Source: Straminergon stramineum
Lineage: Eukaryota > Streptophyta > Bryopsida > Hypnales > Calliergonaceae
DNA: 64,000 nucleotides
NCBI GenBank assembly: GCA_963920665.1
Contig: OY987265.1
Coordinates: 20,093,001-20,157,000, forward strand
Direction: 5' to 3'
The translations under genes were made by a program, and so were the position numbers. Of the stretch, positions 31,700 through 45,504 are shown piece after piece. The notes under the pieces are model-generated. The model made no database searches. It was not told where the DNA came from and saw only the letters and a program-made list of their open reading frames with translations. Position 1 is the stretch's first letter, and each line of letters opens with the position of its first letter.

Positions 31700-34142
31700 A
31701 CAATCAAACAATTGAATTCCAACCATTTTTTTCTTGTTGTCCATGGGTTGTCACTTTTATTTGGGTGTTTAATCCCAAATATAGTGCACTATTTTGAGAC
31801 CCAAAATTGCTTCAATATATGATCACCAAAAGTAATGCTAAATTTTTCATCCATATTTGTTTTACCACCAAACCACAATAGTAGGATCCTTTAGTTAACT
31901 TGTTCAAATATATCTTTTGAAATATTTAGAGTAAAAATCTCTACTATTTGCAAGCTCAATGTGCCTAAAATTTAAAATTAGATTTTCTAGCTCTTCCTAA
32001 GGGTGAGGTTTTGTCTTTCAACATTTGTAGGAAAAAAAACCATGTGTTGAACTTGTGTGATTTAGCCAGTATGTTAAAAAATGGGTTGGGAATAGATTTA
32101 AAAAATGAACCACAAAAACTTTCATACTCATCTTTAAGAAAACTATAGAGTGAAAGGTGGTATGGATGAAAGTAAAAACTAAAATTCTATTAACTTTTAT
32201 GAGAAATTTTAAAATCAATAAGGTAGAGTAGCACATTGTGGTCAAAAGAGCCTAAGTGGACACCTAAGGAATGACCCTATTACGGGTTTTTTGAAATAAA
32301 TGAGATTTGGGCCACAATCAATGTTTTCACTAACAGTACCAAAGTAATTAGGAACTTCTATTAGGAGCTTTTCCATAAAATTAATTGTAAGAAATGACTT
32401 TTTTAGCCTTCTATGTTAGAAAATATTGTGATTGCTTTAGGTGAGTAAGATGAGCAATATGGATATTGTTTTTGTTGGTTTGGAGTAGTCAATCTAGTGA
32501 CTTTTGGGACATGATGTGCATCACACTTCAAAAATTCATGACAAATTCATACTTTGTCAAAAAAGATAACTTCAATTGCTCACATCGTTTCTCACACTTG
32601 TTTTTATGTGGAAAAAATTATAAAAATTTAGCAATGGTATGAGGGCAAATTGTAATGGATTGTTTCATCCCAATACTGATGGTGAGAATGTTTGAAAAAA
32701 TAATAGATATCCTTTCTTTTTGTTTTTATTTATAAATTTTGAAAATTGAGTTCAAAAAATGACTTTATATGTTTATCCACCTTAATTGCTAGCAAACTAA
32801 CATTGCTCATAACTTTCATTTTATTATTTGAAATTGAATGGTTCAAATGTTTTTGAATAGGTATCAATCTATACAATCCAATTATTTAATATTTTTTAGA
32901 GTATATTTTTAGCTACATGGTTGAACATTGAAATTTGAAAAAATCTTCTAGCTTTTGCAATATTTGTCAAAATGACTTGAAACAATGCTTCATGTATAGA
33001 TGAGAGTGATTGGCATCCATCCAAAAACATCCATGCAAAATTTTCAAATTATGAAATCAATAGGATTTGGTGAGCTCTAAATAATCCAAAATGATTTCCT
33101 TAGTCATGAAGAATTAAGGTAGGCCAATGAAAATGTATTTTTTATATTTATAATGTGTAAGATTGATGTTTTTTCATGAACTTATAATTAAAATTTTATT
33201 TTTTTTCAAAATCCAACTATATAATGTAAAGTCCCAATTTTTTTTATCTTAGTCTTTCTTTGCAACTAGAGTGAAAATTCAACTAGAAGTCACATACAAT
33301 TGTTTTATTAGGTCAGGTAAAAATGGTGAGACATTTGACAATTAATTCAACTGGGTTAGCAAAATACCTCAAATTTCATTTTGAATCAACTCTATAAGCA
33401 TTGGGCATTTGGATTTTGAAATAAATTGTAGTAGTTTTAACTAGTACTTAGTGTAAAAATTTGTCACTTGATGAATTTCAATGCCTCTTTACCATTGAAA
33501 TTTAAATTTTGTTAGGTACACTCATGAAAAATTTGAAAAGAAAATGTAGAGTCTAGCTTATTCTAAACTTCCCTAAAATACAAGGAGGTTAAATAATCTG
33601 GCGATACACTAGTAATTTTTTAATGATTTCTTGTGCAATGATGAATTTTTTATTTGAAATCCAAATGGTGAAAATTAAGAGATAAGCATTTAGAATTTGT
33701 GGAAAAAATTCAAGAAATTTGAGATTACATATTTCTACTTTCAAGATAATAGTGTTTGATTTTAAAACAAATATTTTTTCTCAAATTTGCTCTGCAAGGT
33801 TGGTAGAATTTGACTCCTCTTGAAATGAGATGTTTTTGCTAAATGTCGTTTTCTTTTTAACAATTACATACTATATTAGGTTGCTTACCTACATGCCAAA
33901 TTTTAGAAGTACATGAAGAATTTAGTAAAAGATGTCAAAACTACTCAAATTGCTCAGGTTTTTTCAAGCACCATAAAATTTTTATCTAGGCATTTGAACT
34001 GATTTTTAAAAATTTCCATAGAGGGTTGAATGTTCCCATCTCATGATGTCAAATTTTTGCAAAAAATGTGGTTGCTTGAAAGAGCAACCATTCTTCATAG
34101 AGTTTTGGCAAAAACAAAGATTTTGTTGGCTTACTATGAGAG
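31700..34142. other. AT-rich intergenic DNA
   Basis: Extremely AT-rich, with only short chance frames. No bounded repeat or RNA gene was identified. Confidence 0.5.
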
Positions 34143-34866
34143 TGTGAGCGCCAATTTACCCACCCTTGGTAAATCGTGAGTACAACCAAGTCTTGGGTTT
34201 TGGCTAAGTGAGTCCTATTGTTGGGTGTCTAAGCATGGTCCATTGTGCCTTTCAAGCAATGGATCTTTTTACTAAGTGCCTAAGGTGACCCCAATCATGC
34301 ACAAATCTCTTAATCTACATCTAGTTCCTTTAGCCAACCGAATAGATGGGCATCTATATGTTTTGGATGGAACCTATGTCAGGGAGGAGCTAATATAGGA
34401 ACCTTCTAGAGTATTTTCTTCAATTTTTAAAAACCTAAAACACGACCCCATCCGACCTTCCTAGCCAAAGTTATGAGCGGATGAAGTTTGACCGCTACTC
34501 GGTTCCTCAAACTTCATCCATAAATTGAGCCTAGTTCCCTAATTCAAAAGGATTCAAAATTTTTAGGGATTGGTCAAAAGACTCGTTCCTACCTAGATAT
34601 AGAGTTTGGCCCTAATTGGAGGCTTTTAAAGATTTCTCATCCGAACCTTGCCTAAACTTCATCCACTAATTTCTCCTATCCTATAATTCGGAATCAACTT
34701 TTGTCTTTGGCCCTGGACCCTAATTGATAGCCTCTTCCTAATCTCCTCAATTTTTTTGTCAAATTCTAGGTCTACCTATTCTTCATCCAAATCAGCCCTA
34801 ACCTTCATTTAGCGATAACTTCCTCGTTTTTGACTTGATTTGGGCGTGCCTTAGGGTTTTGGAAAC
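34143..34866. repeat. Possible LTR-like or repeat segment of mixed composition
   Basis: Composition is less AT-rich than both flanks; the segment begins near TGAGCGCCAATTTACCCACC and ends at the CACTA MITE. It lacks long frames and contains recurring CTTCATCCA and CCTAATT phrases. It could be part of a retrotransposon LTR, but neither a second copy nor a target duplication was found. Confidence 0.25.
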
Positions 34867-34869
34867 ATA

Positions 34870-35033
34870 CACTAGAAGAAATTTGCGTTTGCCTCAACAA
34901 AATCTACATGATGTGTTTGTTGAGGCAAACGCAAAATCTATGTTTTTATGCCTTTTTTAGCATAAATTTTGCATTTGCCTCAACAAACATGTCATGTAGA
35001 TTTTGTTGAGGCAAACACAAATTTCTTTTAGTG
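34870..35033. mobile_element. CACTA-type MITE, 164 bp
   Basis: It starts CACTAGAAGAAATTTGCG and ends in the reverse complement of CACTAAAAGAAATTTGTG. The trinucleotide ATA lies directly outside both ends (34867-34869, 35034-35036). CACTA ends with a 3-bp duplication define the CACTA (En/Spm) superfamily. The unit is a near-perfect palindrome around GTTTGCCTCAACAAAATCTAC and carries no coding sequence. Confidence 0.85.
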
Positions 35034-35519
35034 ATATAAAATATTATTTAGGTAGTTTTTTGGTGAATGATCATCTCCATAGGGTTGTTGCAAATGTCCA
35101 ATTTTTATTTTGTGTAATTACTTATTTTTCCTATTTTTCCCTAATAAAAACATCAAGGTATGTATTTTCTTAAGACTTAGCACTTTTCTAATTCTCCTAC
35201 TTAGAAATTTTTTCTATGCAATTCCTTCCATGGGTACCTTCATCTTAAAGGTATATACATTAGTCATATTTTTTTAATTTTTTAATATTGAATTTTCTAG
35301 TTTTAAAGTACTCCTCAAAAAACGCCACATAAATCGACAGGTGTTTTTTGCAATCACCCTTTTAAATAAAGTAGGATCTATCAAAAAAATCATCTAATCT
35401 TCTTCCTAAGAAATTTATTTTTAGAATTTTAGCAAGAATCTCATTAAAGATGACGTCTTTGGATATAATAAGTTTTTTAGTTTTTTATATTCATTAAATG
35501 ATAAGCTTTAGCTTCTTCA

Positions 35520-38060
35520 CTGTAGACCAAGAAAATTGCTAAAGTTATGAGAATGGGAATCTAATTTTCATCTTTGTTCTTTGGAGAATGAGCACATAAG
35601 TTTTACTACCAAATTCCAAAATCTTAAGATAGAATAGGTTAATTTGTCACCCATGCCATAATTCAAATAGAGTCATATTTGCAAATTTAGCCTTGGTAGG
35701 ACTCCTATTTTGGAGATAAGTGGTTGTGTAAAGTGCTTCACTCCAAAATATTTTAGGTAATTTTGTATAGGACAACATAGAAAGGACTACTCCTACTAAT
35801 GTTTTCATTTTATGTTTTGACACGCCATTCTATTGAGGTGTGTAGGCAGTGGTCATCTCTTGTTTATTGCCTTTCTTTTGGCAAAAAGCATTATATTCAC
35901 CAACTAGGTACTTACCACCTTGTCAAATAATAATATCCTTATTTCATGATGTGTTTGTTCTTATAAAGTAGAAATTTAATAAATGCCTCAAATTTATGTT
36001 TCATCAAATAGACGTGACATAGTCTTGATAAATCATCAATGAATATGATGAAATCATATATGAAATAAAGAGAACCAATATGTGTTGCAACTTGTATTGG
36101 TCTACATATGTCTGAATGCATTGATTTTGATAATTCAATACTTCATCTTGCGCCTTGTTTAGGATTTTTCCTTATGTAGCTTGCCTTCTATGTAAGATTG
36201 ACATAATGCGATTTTTCTTTCATCAAAAGAGTCAATACCTTTTAAAGAAATTTGTATTTGTCTTTAGTTAGTCTTTGCTGATTTATATGACCTAGCCTTA
36301 AGTGCCATAAATCAATTTTATTTAGTTTTGTAGTAGTTGAAATTGATGAAGCATATTGAGTTGATGTAAAAATTGTCTCACCTAATTTATATAAATATGG
36401 ATTGAGTTTCCATTTAGCAATTGTTTGACCCAACTTATTAGTAAAAGTGGATACTCAAGCTTTTCTAGATACAAGTTTTTCTACCTACCTTGTCAAGTTG
36501 CTTTGCTGAAAATAGATTCTTTGCAAGGCTAGGTATATGCAAAACATAAAGAATGAATTTTTCATCTCCATTTGGTAGTTTACATTAACATCACCATATC
36601 CTTATATGGTGTATGATGTAGAGTTATCACCTAGATAGACTACTTATTGATCATTACGTATAGTTAGTGTAATTCACAAACTGTTCATGTTGATGGCACA
36701 TGTGTTGAGTCGCCTAAGAATCTACATACCAAGTTGAATTTATTTTCTCTTTAGTTGTTGATGCTACTACATAGAGTTTATTGTTTGCTACAACAAAATT
36801 TGTTTGGGGTTTATTATTGACTTTTTGTGCAACAATTCTAGTTTTGCACTACTTAATTTGATGCCCATTTTTTTTTGTAGTAAAAATATTTTTTTCACAA
36901 TGCAACATTTTTCTTCTTGAAAGGTTTGTTGCTACTTCTTTCTCCTTTTGAGTTTGAACTTTTCTTAGAGTTCTTATTGAAGTGAGATTTCTTGTCTATG
37001 TTAAAAAACTTCTTTCCAACATATATTAATGTATTTTTAGAAGTAATATTCATATCTTCGATCCAATTTTTTTTAAATTAAATCTATAATTAATGAATAC
37101 AAAGTGATTCCACTTTGCTTTTGCAAGCAACAAAGGAAGGATTGATAGATTTGAGGAAGACTCCACATTAACATGATTATAACTTCATCATGTGGTATCA
37201 CTATGCTAGAAGTTGTTGAACATGAGCTCTAAAACTATGAATGTGCCTAACAACACTTGAATTTTCTTTCATTTTCCAATTAAGTAATTTGTTTGTGAGA
37301 TGAATTTTTGTCGCTATATCTTTGGATTCAAAAATATTAATCAATTTTATTCATACTAAATGAGCAATTTTAGATAATGAAATATGGGAAACAATCAAAT
37401 TTTTAAAGCAATTATTTATAATGGTTAATGATAATGCATCTTGATCTTCCCACATGGCCACATGCTTATGCTTTTTGCAAAAGTGTTAGGCAAAGCAGAA
37501 GTTCCACTAGCTACATTTGCTACTATTAGTGCCACTAACACGGGTTGTATTCCACTCATTGACTATAGGCCATAATTTTTTTGCTTTGAAATAAGGGATA
37601 ATTTATGTTTCCATATGTTAAAATAGGATCCATTTAATTCAATAACATGACTTGTATCAATTTGTTTTGTTGTTCTTTTCAATAGTCTTGTCTTAAAATT
37701 GCATGAATTTAAAATTTTTCCATTAAATCTTCAACAAAGATCCCAAAGAACTTAGGATTTGCTTCATGGAGGTCAACTAGTGCTTCAATGTAAGCTATAT
37801 GGGAGTTATTAATTCCATATGTGTTGTGTGTAGATTCCAAAGATTGTTCATTCTCTTAGATTGGAAGAATTGGAAGTGGGTGAAGTGGTACTTGAAAGAA
37901 TTAATATTCACAAATTGTCAAGTTGAAGTGTAGTTTCAACTTCAACTCTTTTTGGTTCAAAGATTAATAAATCAAAGACATCCTCTCTCATTAGAGGACA
38001 ATTGAGGGCTTCAAGAGCCCGTTCCAAGGCTATTACCTGTGTTGTTCCTTGTGTTGCCAG
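35520..38060 (-). pseudogene. Copia (Ty1) gag-protease-integrase remnant
   Basis: Read on the minus strand, pieces occur in Copia order. Gag-like text lies around 37830-37400 (IELNGSYFNIWKHKLSLISK). A degenerate zinc knuckle sits near 36890-36860 (HCEKN...KKNGHQIK..C). A protease active-site region lies at about 36735-36690 (STWYVDS, stop, ATQHMC), where the glycine of DSGA is replaced by a stop. The GAG-pre-integrase HHCC region is at 36433-36242 (LWHLRLGHINQQRL) and the integrase core at 36121-35939 (HSDICRP...FIDDLSRLCHVY). Integrase continues to about 35520 in broken frames. Many stops make it inactive. Reverse transcriptase should follow below 35520 but was not seen. LTRs were not identified. 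Confidence 0.75.
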
Positions 38061-38686
38061 AAATTGGGAATCAACCCATAATGAGCGGAATTTCGGAATT
38101 TTTGGAAAAAAAAATGAAAATTTTATTTTCCCCGAAATTTCTAATAAGTAATGATAAACTTAAAAGTGAATTAAAAATAATTTTTTTCAATTTAAAAAAT
38201 AATAATATTATTTTTTGACATGGCAATGATTGTGTCATGTCATACTATTGATGTGGAGAGTTCCCACAACTTGGGAACTCAAAATAACTCAAGGCCTCTT
38301 CATGCCCTCAAATTTCATCTAATGTAAGTATTTTATTGCAAGGATATGAGGAAAGCACATTGTACTCTAAATTTTTTGCGAGCAATTCAATTTTTCAACT
38401 TTTAGCTAATTGTTTTATGTAGTCTATGAAGATCAGTTACTCAATTATTTTCAGATTCTCTTAATACTTTAGGCTAATCATTTTTGTAAATGGATTAGGC
38501 ATACTATAAAAGAAAATGGAACCATGATTGACAAAAGATCAATAAATTCATGTTGATTATGACAATCTTCTCTTGGGCTCAATTGATTAACAATCCTCTA
38601 AGGAAAAATCAACATAAATATATTGATTTGACCAAAAAACAATTTTTCTCAATTGATTCAGTAATTCTTTAAACATCCTCGAATTA

Positions 38687-39027
38687 GAATTTTAGCCCTC
38701 ATTTTGGCATAGTAGAATAATTTTTTTCAAAAAACTTTGATAATGAAAAGGTATGAAATCAAGCCAAATTTAATCTCCAAAAATCCATTTGAAATTTCGA
38801 GCCTCCAATCAAAAATTGGGGACAAATTTTAGAGAAGATGTTTGAAATTGTCAAAAAAAATGTTCCTTCCAACCCCTCTCTAAAATTTATCTATAACTTT
38901 TGATTGGAGTCTTAAAATCTCAAACGAATTTTTGTAGATGAAAGTTAGCTTGATTTCCAACATTGACTTAATTCAAATTTTTCTAAAATAAAGTTATTCT
39001 ACATTGCCTAAATGAGGTCTGAAATTC
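38687..39027. mobile_element. Full-length palindromic MITE, copy 1 of a two-copy family
   Basis: The arms GCCCTCATTTTGGCATAGTAG and, inward from the right, GACCTCATTTAGGCAATGTAG continue to pair across most of the 341 bp, including the centre (CCTCCAATCAAAA / TTTTGATTGGAG). It shares the core TTTTGGCATAGTAGAATAA with the copy at 46066-46448. Target duplications were not resolved. Confidence 0.65.
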
Positions 39028-39599
39028 TTCTTTAACCACAATTCCTAATTTAAATTTAACTATGAGCAATCGAGCTCCTACTAGTCCTAATTTACATATC
39101 CCACATGGGTTGTCTTATCTCCTGCCACCTCTCTTGTATAAACAACTTGTCTTCTCATCTTTTCAAATAATATTGTAAGTGGCATTCAAAGTTCAATGGT
39201 GGAATATATTGAATTATTTTCAATATAGTGTTGAATTTTAAAGATTTAAAGTATAGGATTTGCTTTGGAAATTTTAATGAATTATTTGGCATCAATGTGC
39301 CAATTGGGCCCTATGGGTTTGATATGTGCCAATGTTGTAGCCTGCTTGCATGGAAGGTGTTGCCCATGTGGTAGCCTACATGGTGGATTTTCAAATAGTA
39401 GTATTGACCAAATTAAGAAAAAATTAATGAAGATGTGTTGATTATTATACGAACCAAGACGTCCTAACCAACTATAGTTATCAACATATATGAGTTGATT
39501 ATCATGTTGGTTTGGACATTGTTTTTTCTTGTAGTGATAGAATGTCGTCCTAATTAGTAAGGATTTGAAGAGCAACAAATTGCCTTAGAGTCTTTTTGA
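39028..39599. other. AT-rich spacer
   Basis: No supported coding frame. A short imperfect hairpin around CAACCTAACCAACTATAG-like text near 39470 is the only structure noted. Confidence 0.4.
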
Positions 39600-41210
39600 G
39601 ATGAACAATTGTCTTTCTTGCTTAGGATGTAGTTTGACAATTTGAAATTTTCCACCCCTACTCTCTTGGCTTTCTTTGGTAAAGACAAATTGTCAATCTT
39701 TTGTAAAATGAACTCCTTCATATGTAATACAACCCACTTTTAACAAATTGTCATGTATTTTCTTGACTTCTTGTTTACTATAACTTTGATGGTGCAATTT
39801 TTGGATCCAATGATTGTATATAGTTGTGTGTAATTGAATAATTTGTCTATTTTGCTTGTAGTGCTATGCAATAGTAGAAGTTTTAGACAAGTTGAAATTA
39901 AATTTCTACCAAATCTAGTGATTGGATTCTGTTATTGAGACCAAGTAGAAACAATTTGTCATTGAGTGTGGGATGAAATTTCATGTTTGTATGAGTTGAC
40001 AATTTGTCAATATAGTAGTGACATATTTAGTGATTGGATTCGTAAATTTTTGAAATCACAATGGACAACTTGTCTATTTATTTTGTCAAGTATATGTGTG
40101 TAGTGAAATACAACAAATTGAAGTGTTAGTCTAGTGATTGGACTTGTGATTATATGAATATATAAGTGGACTAGACTAATTGCTACTATGGATATGAGTA
40201 ATTCCAATGATTGGAGCCAATCTATACATATAATTGATATGTGTGTGCATGTATGAATTTGACAAATTTTAATTGCAATGGCTACAACATTGGTGAATGA
40301 ATTGTATATTGTGAGTGAGAGGCTAGTTTTCATTGTGATAAATGTTGTGATTTGGCCAGAATTGTTTAATTAGTAATTTGAACTATGGAAGTTGTAAACT
40401 ATTTGTCGTTGTAATTCAATGCAATCTTGACCAATGAATGGATCTAGTTTTATCATCTATCTTTGGAAAAATTGGTCTAGATAATATTTTGAGTGAAGAG
40501 GAATGGAATTTCATTGTGGAAGAAATTGGATTGTGTAATGTTGGAGTTGAAGAAAATTTGACAAATTGATGTGAAGAAAAGTACGAACTAGCAAATGCAG
40601 TTTGGAAGCTTAGACAAACATGAAGACTATCACAAATGGATGTAGGGAAGTTTTTCTATCTTTGAATTGTGTAATGGCAAGCTACATTCAAATTCTATTG
40701 TTTAAGTATCAATTTATAACATGTATATTTTTATATGATCGAAATTGAATATTTTGGAGTTGTGAGGACCAATTATCATAATCTATTTAATCTATGTAGT
40801 ACAAATTATCAAATTTGAATGTGGAGTATGACATTAGATTATTGAAGCAATTTGAAATAGATGTGAATTTTTGGGGGAAATTAGACAATTTGAGTGAAGG
40901 TGGAGAGTAGCAAATGGGCGAGATAAATCTTATAAATTGCATGAAATAAAATCTACCTTGCAAAGATTAGAAGATGTAACACTTAGTGTCCACTTGTTGT
41001 ATATCTGTTGAGTGAAACTATAATTGTCAAGGTGACAAATTGGATGCACAGGAGAAATTTACAGCTAACCCATAGTTGGACAAATTGATTAGAAATACTA
41101 AAAATTGTCAATGATATAATTGTGAGAAAATTATTATGTGTGATAATTTGTCTATGTAGTTATTCTCAGTTGATAGATTCTATGTGTAAGATTATACCCT
41201 AATTTAACAC
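39600..41210. repeat. Repeat rich in GACAATTTGTC words
   Basis: The near-palindrome (G)ACAA(A/T)TTGTC(A/T) or its halves recurs many times at irregular spacing. Similar text, partly in reverse orientation (GAACTCCTTCA.ATGTAATACAA... against 52310-52350), occurs at 50880-52480. No reading frame is supported. It may be the LTR or leader DNA of the Copia fragments beside it. Confidence 0.35.
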
Positions 41211-41439
41211 TCACATTGAATTTGATGTAATTAGTTTATTTTTTGTCTTTGAGTTTCATCATCTCCCTTCTAGATATGGATGTAACAACTCTGGATCTTA
41301 ATATTTTTAGGCTTGATGCTTGTAGACTTGAGGCTTCATTTTGTCTTCATTGAAGCCCTCTTTTCTTCACGTTGAAATTTTACACACACCATACATGTTT
41401 GGCTTTGGGAAGCACCTTGGTTAAAACACCATTGATTCT

Positions 41440-42075
41440 GTTAGACAATATTAGATTTTAACTTCAGATTTTTCAACGTGCTCTTTGATTAAATGATGAT
41501 GGATTTTAATATGCTTTGTTCTCGCATGATACTTGGGATTTTTTGTGAGTGCAATTGCACTTTGATTATCACAATGTATAATTATCAGTAATGTTTGAGG
41601 CTCATTTATGTCATCAAAGAAATTCTTCAAGCATAAAGCCTTTTTCAAAGCTTGTGTGTACAATCCAAATCTTTTGTTTCAGTACTACTATATTTAGTCT
41701 TTATTTATTCCATGATATTGCTATGCCATTGATTAGGAAAGTCTAGCCAATTGTAGATCTTCTATTATTAGTCTTCCTAGTCCAATCTAAATCAATATAA
41801 CCAATTGGGCTAATTGAATGCTTCAATTCTTCTTCATTTAGCTTTCCAATGTATGTTAAGCTATAATTTAGGGTACCTTGTAGATATTTCATGATGCACT
41901 TTACTATAGTCCAATGTGTACTTGTATAGGACCTAGATTGGCCAAAAATTGGAAAACTACTCCTACTGCATATGCAATGAGGTCATGTGCATATCATTGT
42001 ATAAATTAAGCTACCAACTGTGCTTGGGTATGACATGTCTTCCATTTCAAGCTTATCTATTCCTTCAACTCCAAA
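41440..42075 (-). pseudogene. Copia RT C-terminus and RNase H remnant
   Basis: On the minus strand, MEDMSYPSTVGSLIYTMICT opens a segment matching the end of Copia reverse transcriptase (PYASAVGSLMYAM..TRPD), followed by HWTIVKCIMKYLQGTLNYSL, YIDLDWTRKTNNRRST and the RNase H end, HCDNQSAIALTKNPKYHART then KHIKIHHHLIKEHVEKSE. Stops interrupt the frame in several places. It points away from the plus-strand Copia piece that begins some 360 bp further on, so the two come from separate or rearranged insertions. Confidence 0.75.
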
Positions 42076-42433
42076 ACAATTATATCAAGAAGATCAAAAC
42101 TTCGTTATTCCAAGGATGAGATCAATAAACATTGAAGAAATGAGTAATGACCTTAGTAATGAGACTAATGATTTGATCTAGCTCAATTCTTGCATGACAA
42201 TTTATTTTTGGATAATATTGATGAGCACAAGGATGTTGCGAGCTTGTAATATGGTATATGGAAAGAACTCATTTGGCTTAAAGGAAGAAGCTCCAAAAAT
42301 TCCAAGTGTAAGGATCAAAAAGTCTAAGAGAACTCATAAACTCAATACAAAGGTGAAATAAAATCTTGATTTAAATGGAAATAAGTACTTAGCCTACATT
42401 CAAGCTTTGATTGTGAGGGATTTAATTATTGAA

Positions 42434-43333
42434 CTAAAGAGGCTAAGACCCTTGAAGAAGCCTTACATATAGAAGATACATCTTAATGGATAGAAGTTGT
42501 GAAACAAGGGTATGATTCCTTAATAAAGAATGACTCATGGTCATTAGTTTAGCCACAAAAAGATAGAAATCCAATTGGGTGTAAGTGGATTTTTCAATTG
42601 AAATTAAAAGCTAATGGAGCAATTGACAAACACAAAGCCAAATTAGTGGTTAAGGAGTTTTCCCAAATGCTTGGACTTGATTTTCACAAGACCTTTTCTC
42701 TAGTTATGAAAATCATTTCATTCTTGGCCTTATTCGCTATTGCAACAAAAAGAGGATACGAAGTACATTTAACAGATGTGAAATTAAACAAAATTCTTAA
42801 ATAGTATCCTAGATGAAGATATTTACATGGTGCAACCTCTCCATTTTACTAAGAAAGGATATGAACATTGGGTAACTTGTGAACTCAACAAGACAATTTA
42901 TGGGCTCAAACAATCAACAAGATATTGGTATCGACGAATAAATAACTACATGAAAAGTATTGGTTTTTGTGTAAGTAAAGTTGATTCAAATTTGTACATC
43001 TACACAAAGCCACCTTTCATTGTAATTGTTGCAATCTACTTTGATGATTGTTTGATAATTTGCAATGATAAAAGAAAAATAGTCCAAAAATATAAGTCTA
43101 AATTATTTAGTGTTGAATTTGAGATGATGGATCAAGGTCCGGTGCAATCTTTGTTAGCAATTCAAATTGAAAGATTTGTCATAAAGAAAGAACTCAAATT
43201 GAATCAAAAACATTACATACAAAATGTTTTAAAAAAATGCACTATGGAAGATTGTAAACCAATTGGCATGCCATTTATTAGTAGACTAAAGTTGACATTT
43301 GACATGAGTCCTCAAATAGTTGAAGAGAAATGA
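42434..43333 (+). pseudogene. Copia reverse transcriptase remnant
   Basis: The plus-strand frame reads IEVVKQGYDSLIKNDSWSLV, stop, then PIGCKWIFQLKLKANGAIDK and KAKLVVKEFSQMLGLDFHKT, all characteristic of Copia RT. After a frameshift near 42800, NKTIYGLKQSTRYWYRRINN and the catalytic block IVAIYFDDCLIICN follow (YVDD in active elements is YFDD here). The frame ends at TGA near 43331. In-frame stops near 42490 and 42550 and the frameshift show it is dead. Confidence 0.8.
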
Positions 43334-45504
43334 GCAATATTGGCCTAAAGATTGGCTACAAAGTTGTGTTTGCATTCCTCTATATGCAATCCATTTCTAT
43401 TCATTGTAAAGATTATTAAATGCTCTACATGTTTAGGAGAGGTTAATGACTAGCTTAGCTATCTACCAATCCCACCATGGACTTTGAAACTGAAGGAGCA
43501 CATGCTAAGAAAGTGAGCTCACTATGCTTCTTGAATTTTGGTATTATTGCACAACATCAACATGTAGGGTATATTATGGTATGGGTCAAGTTAGAAGAGA
43601 TTGTGAAATTATTTAGTATTTGCAAGCTCAGTTTTCATGAAGAAATGGCCATTAAAAATCAATACTTGTTCATAGGCTCTTTTTCAACAATGAAATGGTT
43701 GTTAATCTTTGCAAGTGAAATTTTGAATATGGCATGAGGGCGTATTTGTTCAAGATGTGATTATCAATTTTCAAATGATTTATCTAATTTTTATATCGAA
43801 TGCCAAACACCTAGAATTCTAGAAATGAGTATGAGATTAGTCTATAGAGAACAAATACAAGGCTAAAATGAAGAACTATTAGTTAACACCGTTTTAGATT
43901 TTAGAGGTCCCCTTCACATAGAAATTGTATATGAAAACCGTATTATAAAATCTCCATCTTATAATACAATTTTTAATCCCCAACCTATTAAAAATAGGAA
44001 GACAAACAAGGTGTATGGAAAATCATCACTACACAAGCATTGGGATATCTACCATGATCATCTTAAAGATAATTAAAAACAAGTAAAATAATGGATAAAG
44101 GATGGACAAGATAATGTGGTTCTTCTTTAGGGCTTGTCTTCTTCAAAAGATATATGAGGAAGGGAAGCTCTAAACAAAATAATAGATGACAACATAAATG
44201 GTTTACAAGAATTAAAATTCAAAGATAGAGGTGAGTCTTACAAATTGACAAAAGACAATATTTATAAGAATATAAAAAAAACAATTGAAATATAAAAGGC
44301 AAAAAGAGAGACAGCTATAATAGAGGACGACAAATGAGGCATGTGAGGTATCCCATGATGTTGAGTTGCAATGTTGTATGGTGGAACACATCAATTGCAC
44401 CCTAAACCACTATGGTTTCTAGAAGGTCATTGGAGGAGGATGGTGTTGAAGAAGATGATGAGGCGTTTGTTTTGAAGGAGATGGGATTAAGTGACATTGA
44501 TGAAATGTATTAGAATGAGAAACATTTATGATTGAAAACAATGCATATGAAAACCCTAAGCCTTTTTCCAATTCAAGAAGATTGAGAGTGTGAATTTTGA
44601 AGAGAGATTGCAATTGGTGGCCACATTTTTTCATGGTAAAGGACATCATTGGGACACATTGAGCCAATGTTGATGTCTTCAAAAGGGTGTGACATGCAAC
44701 ATTGCTACTTTTGAAGTCATGGCAATGTAAGTTGTTTTTGTTTTATTTTATTTATTTTGAAATTATATTTTGAAACTAGACTTTAAAACTAGAGTATTGA
44801 AGAGAGTAAGAATTAAAACATTAAAGTACAAAAATACCACTACTTCTATAGAGAAGCAATTAGGAAAGTGGTATTCTCTAAATTTTTTCATTTTAATAGT
44901 ACAAAAATTGTACCTCATTTTATGTTTCGAACTAGGATTCAATTTTTTAGCACCTTGCTTTCCTTGAGTATCTCTCATTGTGACATTGTCTAAGTGTTTT
45001 TGTGTGGAGACTCATAATTAGTATGATGGTTGCAATGGTAGTGCCTTTTGGTGGAAGAACTATGTATATTGATAGATTCCATGCAACACAAAGTAGCACA
45101 AAGGTTAGGTGAAGAAATTGCATTCTGGAACCTAGCCTAGAGTCTCACGCATGCCAACACATTATTGCCTTCCAAGTCTCCTTTGGAAGCTTTCAACTTC
45201 AAGTGCATGGAATCAACAATCGAAGTCTTCAATATTGTCACAACATTCAACGCTTACAATGGTTAGACTATTCCCATGCCCTTGATTGATGCTTTTGTTC
45301 AAGTCCACAAGTTCCCACTACTAAAGAATCTTTGTCCAAATCAACAAAAATTCAACCAAACGGTGTTGAATTTGTTTGTTGATTTGGATGTGTTGACTTG
45401 GACAATACATAATAAAAAATGTAGGTTTGGTCAAATTTGGAAAAAAAATTTAACTATAAATTTTTAAAAATATCCCACATAGATGAACAAAAACTACCAC
45501 ATAG
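43334..45504. other. AT-rich DNA with unclassified decayed frames
   Basis: Several short frames (for example near 43477-43737 and 43990-44160) look like worn transposon coding but match nothing I can name. 44420-44680 and 45120-45470 are open in places without a coding signature. No bounded elements were found. Confidence 0.4.
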
